Shown here piece after piece: positions 1 through 6,964 of a stretch of 48,683 nt of DNA. The stretch comes from Clostridia bacterium (GTDB lineage: Bacteria > Bacillota > Clostridia > Oscillospirales > CAG-272), in NCBI GenBank assembly GCA_017452525.1, contig JAFTMG010000045.1, forward strand, positions 1 to 48,683, read 5' to 3'. Positions within the stretch are counted from its first letter, which is position 1, and every line of letters begins with the position of its first letter. The position numbers and the translations under genes were made by a program. The notes beneath the pieces are model-generated. The model was not told where the DNA came from, ran no database searches, and saw only the letters and a list, made by a program, of their open reading frames with translations.

Positions 1-122
1 CAAAAAAGGGTTCCCTTGTGGGTGCAGGGCAAAGCCCTGCCTTCGTCCGCGCCCGCTAAACTTCCGTTTTGAACGCCTCAAACTCCCCGACAACCCCCAA
101 TTTGAAGTTTTTCGACAGACTG
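1..122. other. intergenic stretch at window edge
   Basis: No credible gene is seen here. There is a small perfect hairpin at 24-40 (GCAGGGC, AAA, GCCCTGC) of the kind found in dispersed palindromic repeats. The short open frames have no ribosome binding site and cross the terminator that follows. Confidence 0.6.
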
Positions 123-158
123 AACCGAGCCGCCTCGTGCCGAGGCGGCTCGGTTTTT
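123..158 (+). terminator. strong rho-independent terminator
   Basis: A perfect 15-bp GC-rich stem (123-137 with 141-155) has a 3-nt loop and is followed by a T run on the + strand. It would end a + strand transcript entering from outside the window. It also lies directly after the stop codon of the minus-strand lactonase gene, though the T run is on the other side for that gene. Confidence 0.85.
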
Positions 159-162
159 CTGA

Positions 163-990
163 TCAATGGACCTTTGCGTAGATATATTGCTCTCCGGGCG
201 CGAAAACGTGGTATCTCTGCGTGCGGTTCAGCTTCATCAGAACGTCCACGAAATAGGCGGGAGAGACCTGATTGACCTCATACAGGTCGTGATGTACGGG
301 GATCAGCAGCTCGGCACCGATCGTCTTGGCGAGGGTCACCGCTTCCACCGCGTCGAAGTTGCCGATGATGTCGTTGGCATTGCGGAAATAATCCCTGCCG
401 TTGATGGGGAGAATGGCGATGTCGATATCGGAGAGGCGTTCAATCAGCCCCTCATACATGCACATGTCTCCCGCGTGGAAGATGCGGGCGGAGCCGCTGT
501 CGATGAGATAGCCCAGCTCGCGGAAGTTGCCCTCGCTGTCGGTGTGAAGTATTTCGTGCGCTGAGGGAATGGGCGTGACGCGGAATGCGCCCAAGGTGAT
601 GGTGCGGTCGGCGTAGGCGGGAATGATGCGCTCCTTGGCGATCCCGTAGGCGGCTACGGTGTCGACCTCGGGGGCGGGAACGACGAATACGGTGTGGGGA
701 GATGCCGCGGCGATTTTGGGGAGCGTCCACGGGTCGGCGTGATCGTAATGGGTGTGGGTGCAGAGAACGGCATCCAGAAAATCCAGCTCGCCTGCCTCGA
801 TGGGCGGGGCATAGAGTCGCCGCCACGTGACGAACTGACAGCAGTTCTGATCCACGTAGTCGCTCAGATAGGGATCCACGGCAAGATAAGAGCCGTTTTT
901 CCCGATCACAAAGCCCTCCTGCCCGAGATAGCGGAGCGCCGTTTGCTGTTCGGTCAGCAACGTGTTTTTTATCTGTTCTTTTTTCAGCAT
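163..990 (-). CDS. MBL-fold hydrolase, UlaG-like (L-ascorbate-6-phosphate lactonase family)
   Basis: About 275 residues. The metallo-beta-lactamase signature THTHYDHAD (HxHxDH) is visible near residue 95, with further metal ligands suggested at HAGD and PVHHD. The overall pattern resembles UlaG, the cytosolic enzyme that opens L-ascorbate-6-phosphate to 3-keto-L-gulonate-6-phosphate; other UlaG-like proteins act on other phosphorylated sugar lactones or are uncharacterised. The start at 990 is chosen because AGGAA sits about 10 nt upstream; a longer frame to 1038 has no such site and would run into the promoter. The gene is transcribed divergently from the ROK operon and shares its regulatory region, so a role in the same sugar or sugar-acid pathway is likely. 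The true substrate is not evident from sequence. Confidence 0.8.
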   Translation of the reverse strand: MLKKEQIKNTLLTEQQTALRYLGQEGFVIGKNGSYLAVDPYLSDYVDQNCCQFVTWRRLYAPPIEAGELDFLDAVLCTHTHYDHADPWTLPKIAAASPHTVFVVPAPEVDTVAAYGIAKERIIPAYADRTITLGAFRVTPIPSAHEILHTDSEGNFRELGYLIDSGSARIFHAGDMCMYEGLIERLSDIDIAILPINGRDYFRNANDIIGNFDAVEAVTLAKTIGAELLIPVHHDLYEVNQVSPAYFVDVLMKLNRTQRYHVFAPGEQYIYAKVH

Positions 991-1022
991 CAGATTTTTC
1001 TTCCTTTCGTGAAAACAGGGTA

Positions 1023-1082
1023 TTGACAAACGTATCAAGAGTTGATATAATTGATTATATCAAAACTTGATATAAATGTCAA
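1023..1082. promoter_or_regulatory. symmetrical divergent promoters with two ROK operator palindromes
   Basis: On the + strand TTGACA (1023-1028), a 17-nt spacer and TATAAT (1046-1051) form a full-consensus promoter for the ROK operon. On the minus strand TTGACA (1082-1077), 17 nt and TATAAT (1059-1054) form another for the lactonase. Two 15-bp palindromes of the form TATCAA-N3-TTGATA lie at 1033-1047 and 1058-1072, 25 bp centre to centre. Each palindrome overlaps one promoter's spacer/-10 and the other promoter's expected start point. The arrangement suggests that one dimeric regulator, probably the ROK protein encoded alongside, represses both units. Confidence 0.88.
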
Positions 1083-1111
1083 TAGGCATTGCGGAAAAAA
1101 GGAGGGAGACC

Positions 1112-2206
1112 GTGGCGAAAAGATACATCACGCAAGGGATGCAGAAAAAGAATACGCTGGCAGACATCTTTATCATGATATTGGAAAAGAAGCAGACGAC
1201 CCGCCGTGAGATCGAATTTGAGACCGGCTTCAGCTGGGGAACGGTCTCTGCCAACGTTGCCTTTCTGATGGAAAAGGGGTATGTGACCGAGGAGAAGAGC
1301 GAACAGAGCGGCGTTGGACGGACGACCTATACGGTGCGCCCCGGTGCCACGCGCTTTGCCGCCATCGGGCTTGATCTGAACCGCTCGGGCATCTCCTGCG
1401 AGGTGATCGGGTTGGATGCCTTGGTCAGACAGAGCCTGCGGGAAGACTTTCGGGCAAGCACGCAGGCAGAGGTCATCGCGCAGGCAGAGGCGCTTTGCCG
1501 CCGCGCCTTGGCGTGGTGCGAGGAGCATGCGCTGACCCCCTTCAGCCTCGGTATCGCCATGCAGGGGGCGGTAGACGGCCGTGCGGGGCTCTCTCTGCGC
1601 TTTCCCGCCATCCGCGATTGGCAGGTATGCAACGTCAAGGAGCATTTTTCCAAGAAATTCCGCCTGCCCGTCTATCTGGGGCACGACCCCAAGTGTATGC
1701 TTTTGGGCGAGATGCATCGGGAGCGGCAGGAAAACAGCCTGCTTTTGCGTATCGACGACGGCATCGGTATGGCGGTGTCGCTGGACGGCAGGATATTGGA
1801 CGATACCGAGCGGCTGGAGCTGGGGCATACCGTTGCCGTGCCGGACGGTGCGCGTTGCGGTTGCGGGAGAAGAGGCTGCCTTGAGGCGTACGCCGCTATC
1901 CCCGCCATTGCCGCCCGCGACGGCGTGGGGGCAGAGGAGCTTTTCACGGCACCTCTGCACCATGCGGCAAGCATTGCCGAGGCGGGGCGGATGATGTCGA
2001 CCGCCCTCTATAATATGTACGTCTTGTTCAAGCCCCGACGGTTGATCCTCACCGGAAAGGCGACGCAGCTCGCGGGCTATGCCGAGAGTGCCATCGCCTC
2101 CCTTGCGGAAGAAGAGGTGGAGATCATCGTCAATCCCCACGTGTCCGCCGCCTACGGCGCGGCGGTAGAGTCGATGAAGTCTGCGATCAAGGCGTTTGCC
2201 ATCTGA
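1112..2206 (+). CDS. ROK-family transcriptional regulator
   Basis: 364 residues from a GTG start at 1112, preceded by GGAGGG; the upstream in-frame ATG at 1076 lies inside the promoter and is rejected. The N-terminal ~70 residues form a winged helix-turn-helix (GFSWGTVSANVAFLMEKGYV). The remainder is a ROK sugar-kinase-like domain with the zinc motif CGCGRRGCLEAYA near residue 260. ROK repressors (NagC/XylR type) release DNA on binding a sugar or sugar phosphate. Here the gene is first in a catabolic operon and lies beside two TATCAA-N3-TTGATA operators, so autoregulation plus control of the divergent lactonase is the natural reading. Whether the C-terminal domain keeps kinase activity cannot be told. 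Confidence 0.88.
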   Translation: MAKRYITQGMQKKNTLADIFIMILEKKQTTRREIEFETGFSWGTVSANVAFLMEKGYVTEEKSEQSGVGRTTYTVRPGATRFAAIGLDLNRSGISCEVIGLDALVRQSLREDFRASTQAEVIAQAEALCRRALAWCEEHALTPFSLGIAMQGAVDGRAGLSLRFPAIRDWQVCNVKEHFSKKFRLPVYLGHDPKCMLLGEMHRERQENSLLLRIDDGIGMAVSLDGRILDDTERLELGHTVAVPDGARCGCGRRGCLEAYAAIPAIAARDGVGAEELFTAPLHHAASIAEAGRMMSTALYNMYVLFKPRRLILTGKATQLAGYAESAIASLAEEEVEIIVNPHVSAAYGAAVESMKSAIKAFAI

Positions 2207-2223
2207 GAAAAGGAGAGATTACG

Positions 2224-3252
2224 ATGAGATGTGTTGTTGTGGAAGAGCCGAAAAAGGTAAGACTTGCCGAGAGGGAGCTCTCTCCCCTTGCCCCCGGCTT
2301 TGCGCGGATCCGTGTCAAGGCGGCAGCCATTTGCGCCACGGATCTTGAGGTGGTGGACGGCAATATCGCCGCCAATTATCCGCTGACCCCCGGGCATGAG
2401 TGGGCAGGCATCGTGGCGGAGGTGGCAGACGAAGCGTATGCCGATTGGGTCGGCAAGCGCGTGACCGGCTCCAACGACGTGTCCTGCGGTGTTTGCGAAG
2501 CGTGTCGTTCGGGTAATTGGCGTTATTGTCCGCAGTTTGAGGAGATCGGCTTCAAGCGCCACGGCGCCTATGCCGAATATATCGACGTGCCTGCCTACGG
2601 TCTGGTGGAGCTTCCCGCGGATCTGCCGTTTACCCATGCCGCCCTTGCCGAGCCGCTCGGCGTGGCACTGGGCACGTGGGAGAAGCTGGCACCGCAGTAC
2701 GGCAAGACCTGCACCGTCTTCGGCGCGGGCTCCATCGGGCTGTGCTGTCTCGCGGTGGCGAAGGCGATGGGTATGCGCCGGATCGTTGTAGTGGATCTGA
2801 ACCCCGAGCGGCTGGAGGTGGCGCGCGAGCTGGGCGCGCATCTTACCGTGGATCCCGCGCGGGAGGACTTGTTCGCCGTGATGAAAAAATATCACCCCGA
2901 GGGGACTGATTATATCATTGAGGCGACGGGGGCGGAGTCCTGCATCTCTGCCGCGCTCAAGCTTTGCCGCAAGGGTGGCTACGTGGCGCTGGCGGGCTAT
3001 GGGCGGGGCAAGACCATGTCCATCCGCATGGATGACATCCACATCAATAACCTGCACGTGGTGGGCGCGGGCAACAATTGGAATCAACATCAAAAGGCGA
3101 TCCGCATGATGGCGGAGGGTGCGGTGGATATGACGCCGCTTGTCAGCGAAACGTTGGATCTTTCGGAATTTCAGAAGGGCTTGGACGATGCACGCGCCCG
3201 CCCGGGGCGGTTTATCAAGGCATTGTTTACCTTTGATGAGGTGGGACAATGA
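2224..3252 (+). CDS. zinc-dependent alcohol/polyol dehydrogenase (MDR family)
   Basis: 342 residues, start preceded by AAAGGAG. A GroES-like catalytic domain comes first, with the zinc ligands C37 and the GHE motif (H58-E59), and a four-cysteine structural zinc lobe at C88, C91, C94 and C102. A Rossmann domain follows with GAGSIG near residue 165. The family (sorbitol, L-iditol, threonine and related dehydrogenases) oxidises a secondary alcohol with NAD(P)+. The next gene overlaps it by 4 nt (ATGA) and encodes an FGGY kinase, so the likely sequence of events is polyol or sugar-acid oxidation to a ketose followed by phosphorylation. The exact substrate is unknown. Confidence 0.87.
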   Translation: MRCVVVEEPKKVRLAERELSPLAPGFARIRVKAAAICATDLEVVDGNIAANYPLTPGHEWAGIVAEVADEAYADWVGKRVTGSNDVSCGVCEACRSGNWRYCPQFEEIGFKRHGAYAEYIDVPAYGLVELPADLPFTHAALAEPLGVALGTWEKLAPQYGKTCTVFGAGSIGLCCLAVAKAMGMRRIVVVDLNPERLEVARELGAHLTVDPAREDLFAVMKKYHPEGTDYIIEATGAESCISAALKLCRKGGYVALAGYGRGKTMSIRMDDIHINNLHVVGAGNNWNQHQKAIRMMAEGAVDMTPLVSETLDLSEFQKGLDDARARPGRFIKALFTFDEVGQ

Positions 3253-4655
3253 AGGCACGCGCCTGCGTACTCGGCATAGACCTGGGAACGTCTGCCGTCA
3301 AGGGCGTTCTGCGAAGTGCTGAGGGCGAGACGTGGAAGGCGAAGGCTTCCTACCGAGGGCAGGCGCCGCGGGATTGGCTGGACGCCATGGCGGCGATCAT
3401 CGCCGAGCTGAGAGAAAAGTCCGGGAGAGAGATCGCCTCCGTCGGCTTTTCCTCGCAGGTAGGCACCTACGTGATCGACGAAAGCGAGGTCATCTCCTGG
3501 CGTGACGACGCGGGCAGGGAGGAGCTGGAGCAGATCCTGTCGGTGATCCCTCAAGAGGAGTTTGTGCGGGAGATCGGGATGTACCACCCAAATCTGATCT
3601 CGTATCCCTTGCCCCGTCTGCTCCATATTCAAAAGCATTACGGCATGGGGCGTGAGGTGCTGATGCCCAAGGAGCTTCTGATCCGCGCCTTGACGGGGGA
3701 GACGGTGACAGACGTTTTCTCCATGCGCGGCATCGCCGATCTGACGCGTGGGCGATATGCCGTAGGGCTGACCAAAAAATTGGGGATCGAAACTACCCTT
3801 CCGCCGATCAAGGCACCCACCGACCTTGCGGGATACGTGACGGAGGAGGCGGCGAAGAAATACGGGCTCACCGCGGGCACGCCCGTCTACCTCGGCACCA
3901 GCGACTTTTTCGCGGGTCTGCTCGGTATGGGAGTCCGCGAGGCGGGAGACGGCTTTGATCTGTCAGGCACCAGCGAGCACGTGGGGTATCTGTCGCCGTC
4001 GCCGCGGCGCGAGGGCTTTGTCAGCGGCAAATATTTTTTTGAAAACTGTACCTACGGTGTTACGCGGTCCAGCGGACCGAGCTGTGATTTCGCCATTCGG
4101 AATTTCGGCGTGGACGGGCTGACGCTTGCGCGGGTGCTGGAGGGCACGCCCCCCATCTTTCTGCCGTATCTCGGCGGTGAGCGGGCACCCGTTTTTGATG
4201 AAGCGGCGCGAGGCGTCTATTTCGGTCTCGGTGTGGATACCGACCGCGATCAGATGGCGTACGCGGCGCTGGAGGGGGTGGTGTTCAGCTTGTACCACAT
4301 CGTGGAGAGTATGGGGATGCCACGGCTCCGCCGTATGATCTGCGGCGGCGGCTCGGCAGCCAACGAGCTGATGAACCGGCTGCGCGCCACCGTGTTTGAT
4401 TGTGAGGTGCTGTGCGTTTCGGATAACGACACCTCGGCGCTGGGCGCCTGCATGCTTGCTATGACGGGCAGCGGGCTCTGCGGAGATCTGACGGAGGCGA
4501 TCGAGGCGTGTGTGTCCTACCGCCCGCCCGTCCTTCCCATGAAGGAATACCGCCCCGCGCTGATGCGGCGGTTTGCCATCTACCGGGATCTGTACGGATC
4601 GCTCAAGGAAAATTTCAGGGCGTTCCGTGATTATGAAAGAACAAAGGAGACATGA
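3249..4655 (+). CDS. FGGY-family carbohydrate kinase
   Basis: 468 residues, a typical length for xylulokinase/gluconokinase-type kinases, which phosphorylate a sugar, ketose or sugar acid with ATP. The N-terminal phosphate-binding motif is GIDLGTSAVKG (residues ~9-19). The C-terminal half contains the GGGSAANELMNRLRA segment and a DNDTSALGACMLA element characteristic of the family. The start overlaps the dehydrogenase stop and the end precedes the next gene by a few nt, so the two are translationally coupled. Xylulokinase-like is the closest guess, but FGGY substrate specificity is not readable from these motifs. Confidence 0.85.
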   Translation: MKARACVLGIDLGTSAVKGVLRSAEGETWKAKASYRGQAPRDWLDAMAAIIAELREKSGREIASVGFSSQVGTYVIDESEVISWRDDAGREELEQILSVIPQEEFVREIGMYHPNLISYPLPRLLHIQKHYGMGREVLMPKELLIRALTGETVTDVFSMRGIADLTRGRYAVGLTKKLGIETTLPPIKAPTDLAGYVTEEAAKKYGLTAGTPVYLGTSDFFAGLLGMGVREAGDGFDLSGTSEHVGYLSPSPRREGFVSGKYFFENCTYGVTRSSGPSCDFAIRNFGVDGLTLARVLEGTPPIFLPYLGGERAPVFDEAARGVYFGLGVDTDRDQMAYAALEGVVFSLYHIVESMGMPRLRRMICGGGSAANELMNRLRATVFDCEVLCVSDNDTSALGACMLAMTGSGLCGDLTEAIEACVSYRPPVLPMKEYRPALMRRFAIYRDLYGSLKENFRAFRDYERTKET

Positions 4656-4657
4656 AG

Positions 4658-5833
4658 ATGAGTTGTGTCATTTTTGGCGCGGGAAAGATCGCGCGCGGTT
4701 TTGTGGGGCATCTGCTCTATCTGAGCGGGATCGAATTTACGTTTGTGGAAAAGGTGGACGCGCTGGTGGATCTGATCAACGAGCGTGGCGCGTATACCGT
4801 CAATATTCTGGGTGCGCCCGAGAAAAATACGGTGGTCAAGGGGGCACGCGCGCTGAAGTTCTCCCGGGGGGAGGAGATCTCCCGTGCCATCGCGGCGGCG
4901 GACTGTATCTTCAACGCGGTGGGCGGTAAGAATCTCGGTGAGATCGTGCCGTTTCTGACCCGAGGCATCGAGCTGCGGGCGCAGATCAATCCCAAGCCCC
5001 TCAATATCGTGACCTGCGAGAACTGGAAGCTGCCCGCGGATATTCTGCGCAAGGGCATTTCCGAGGCGATCTCCGAGGAGAGCCGCGCCTTTTTTGAGGC
5101 GAACGTGGGCATCACCGAGGCGGTCATCATGCGCTCCGCCATTGAGGCAACGCCCGACCTGTTGGAGAAGGATCCGCTGATCGTCAACGTGCAGGATTTC
5201 TGGGAGTTCCCCTATGACGCGAGCCGCCTGAAGGCACCCATGCCCGAGGGAATGATCGGGCAGAAGCCCATTTACGAGTTTACCGGATTCCTTGAGAGAA
5301 AATTCTATACCTACAATGCCGCCAACGGTACCACATCCTTTGTGGGCGCCCTGCTCGGTTACCGCTATATTGCCGACGCGGCGCATGACGAACGGATATT
5401 GAAGCTTTTGGACGGTGTCTACCGTGAGACGGCGACCGCCCTCTCCAAAAAGCATAACTTCCCCTTTGAGGAGCAGTGGGCGTTTACCCGCACCTCGCTG
5501 AATAAGCTGAGAGACAGAAATATCGTGGACTATATCGAGCGAAACGCCCGCGATCCCATGAGAAAGCTGGGTCCTGACGACCGTCTGGTGGGCTCGGCGC
5601 GGCTGTGTCTGGAATACGGCGTCAAACCGGAAAATCTCGCCGTGGCGATCGCCTGCGCCATGCATTACGAGGAGCCGACGGATGAATTTGCCGTCAAGCT
5701 CGCCGCCCTTCGCCGTGACGAGGGCTATGAGGCGATCATGGAAAAGGTATGCCATATCGATCCCAACGGGGAGCTGGGACAGCTGGTCAAAGAAAAGCTT
5801 GCACAGATCAAGGAGTGGGGGTGGATCCAATGA
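4658..5833 (+). CDS. mannitol dehydrogenase-like protein A (PSLDR family)
   Basis: About 391 residues. The second of two close ATGs is preferred (GGAG is 8 nt upstream of 4658 but only 2 nt from 4652). A Rossmann motif FGAGKIARGFVG lies at the N-terminus, as in mannitol-1-phosphate 5-dehydrogenase, followed by a CEN segment and the helical C-terminal domain. The family's catalytic signature K-x4-N-x2-H appears here as K215-x4-N220-x2-N223: the usual histidine is replaced. It is followed by a paralogue with a 4-nt overlap. It probably oxidises or reduces a polyol phosphate or sugar acid with NAD(P), but the changed signature makes the mannitol-1-phosphate reaction uncertain. Confidence 0.8.
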   Translation: MSCVIFGAGKIARGFVGHLLYLSGIEFTFVEKVDALVDLINERGAYTVNILGAPEKNTVVKGARALKFSRGEEISRAIAAADCIFNAVGGKNLGEIVPFLTRGIELRAQINPKPLNIVTCENWKLPADILRKGISEAISEESRAFFEANVGITEAVIMRSAIEATPDLLEKDPLIVNVQDFWEFPYDASRLKAPMPEGMIGQKPIYEFTGFLERKFYTYNAANGTTSFVGALLGYRYIADAAHDERILKLLDGVYRETATALSKKHNFPFEEQWAFTRTSLNKLRDRNIVDYIERNARDPMRKLGPDDRLVGSARLCLEYGVKPENLAVAIACAMHYEEPTDEFAVKLAALRRDEGYEAIMEKVCHIDPNGELGQLVKEKLAQIKEWGWIQ

Positions 5834-6903
5834 GTAAGGTAGTGATTATCGGCGCGGGAAAGACGGGACGCGGCTTTCTGGCGCGTTTGCTGAGAGAGCA
5901 GGAGCTGATCCTGATCGATCGGGATGCGGCGCTGATCGAGGCGCTGAATCGGGAAGGGAAGGTTGAAATCGACTTTTTCGGCGGCAAAAAGCCCTCCCTT
6001 TCCGTTGGCTTTGCGGGGGCGTATACGTGGGAAAACGTCGACGCCTCGGTATTGGAAGGCGCGGAGGTGATCCTCGTCTCGGTGGGCGGACCGAATCTTG
6101 CCGACGTGGGCGCTTCTCTTCGCCCGTATCTCACGGCAAAGAGTAAGGTGATCGTCTGTGAGAATGCCTCCTCGCCCGCCAAGAAGCTGAAGGAAGCCGT
6201 CGGTATCGAGGGACTTCGGGTGGCGGAGTCCACCGTTTTCTGCACCACCATCGAGAAGGAGAAGGGTGCACTTGCCATCAATTCCGAGTGGTATCCCTAT
6301 CTGCAGTTTGACGGCGACGTGTTCGGCGCCGATGCCCCGACTCTTGAGGGGCTGAAGGCAGTTTCCAACTTCGGCGGTTTTCTGGACAGAAAGCTCTTTA
6401 CCTACAACAGCGCCAGCTGTATCATCGCCTATCTCGGCGCTCTGAAGGGCTACACCGTATACGGCGATGCCGCCAACGACGGGGAGATCCTCGCCATGCT
6501 GGATCGGAATTATGAGATCATCAACGCCTGCATCTGCCGCGAGTACGGCTACGAGGAGCAGGATCAGAAGGAATTTGCCCTGCTTTCCCGTGATAAGTTT
6601 ACCGACCGCACGTTGGTGGATACCGTGGCACGCAATGCCCGCGAGCCTCAGCGAAAGATTACACCGGCGGAGCGTATCGTCTCTCCCATGCTGCTGGAGC
6701 AGAAATACGGCATGGATTCCTCCATTCTGGAGAAGACCCTTGCCGCCGCCCTCCGTTATACCCCCGAGGAGGAGACGGCATGGCGGCAAATGCTCGCCGA
6801 GCAGGGCTATGAGGGAATCCTCAAAAACGTATGCGGTCTGGATCCCGCAAGCCCCCTGTTTGCCCGCGTGCTGCACATGGCGGAGAGCGGCGAGATCCTG
6901 TAA
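5830..6903 (+). CDS. mannitol dehydrogenase-like protein B (PSLDR family)
   Basis: 357 residues, starting at the ATG that overlaps the previous stop (ATGA). The N-terminus IGAGKTGRGFLARLL is the nucleotide-binding loop. The segment DRKLFTYNSAS corresponds to K-x4-N-x2-H but reads K188-x4-N193-x2-S196, so the catalytic-pocket histidine is missing here too, with a different replacement from that in its neighbour. The domain order matches protein A, yet the sequences are clearly diverged, so this is an old duplication rather than a recent one. The two may form a heterodimer or act on consecutive substrates; both ideas are inference. Confidence 0.8.
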   Translation: MSKVVIIGAGKTGRGFLARLLREQELILIDRDAALIEALNREGKVEIDFFGGKKPSLSVGFAGAYTWENVDASVLEGAEVILVSVGGPNLADVGASLRPYLTAKSKVIVCENASSPAKKLKEAVGIEGLRVAESTVFCTTIEKEKGALAINSEWYPYLQFDGDVFGADAPTLEGLKAVSNFGGFLDRKLFTYNSASCIIAYLGALKGYTVYGDAANDGEILAMLDRNYEIINACICREYGYEEQDQKEFALLSRDKFTDRTLVDTVARNAREPQRKITPAERIVSPMLLEQKYGMDSSILEKTLAAALRYTPEEETAWRQMLAEQGYEGILKNVCGLDPASPLFARVLHMAESGEIL

Positions 6904-6964
6904 GAAGTGAATTTGTGTCTTGATGGCGGAATGCCTCAAGTCAGCGGAAAGGAATGATCGTAAA

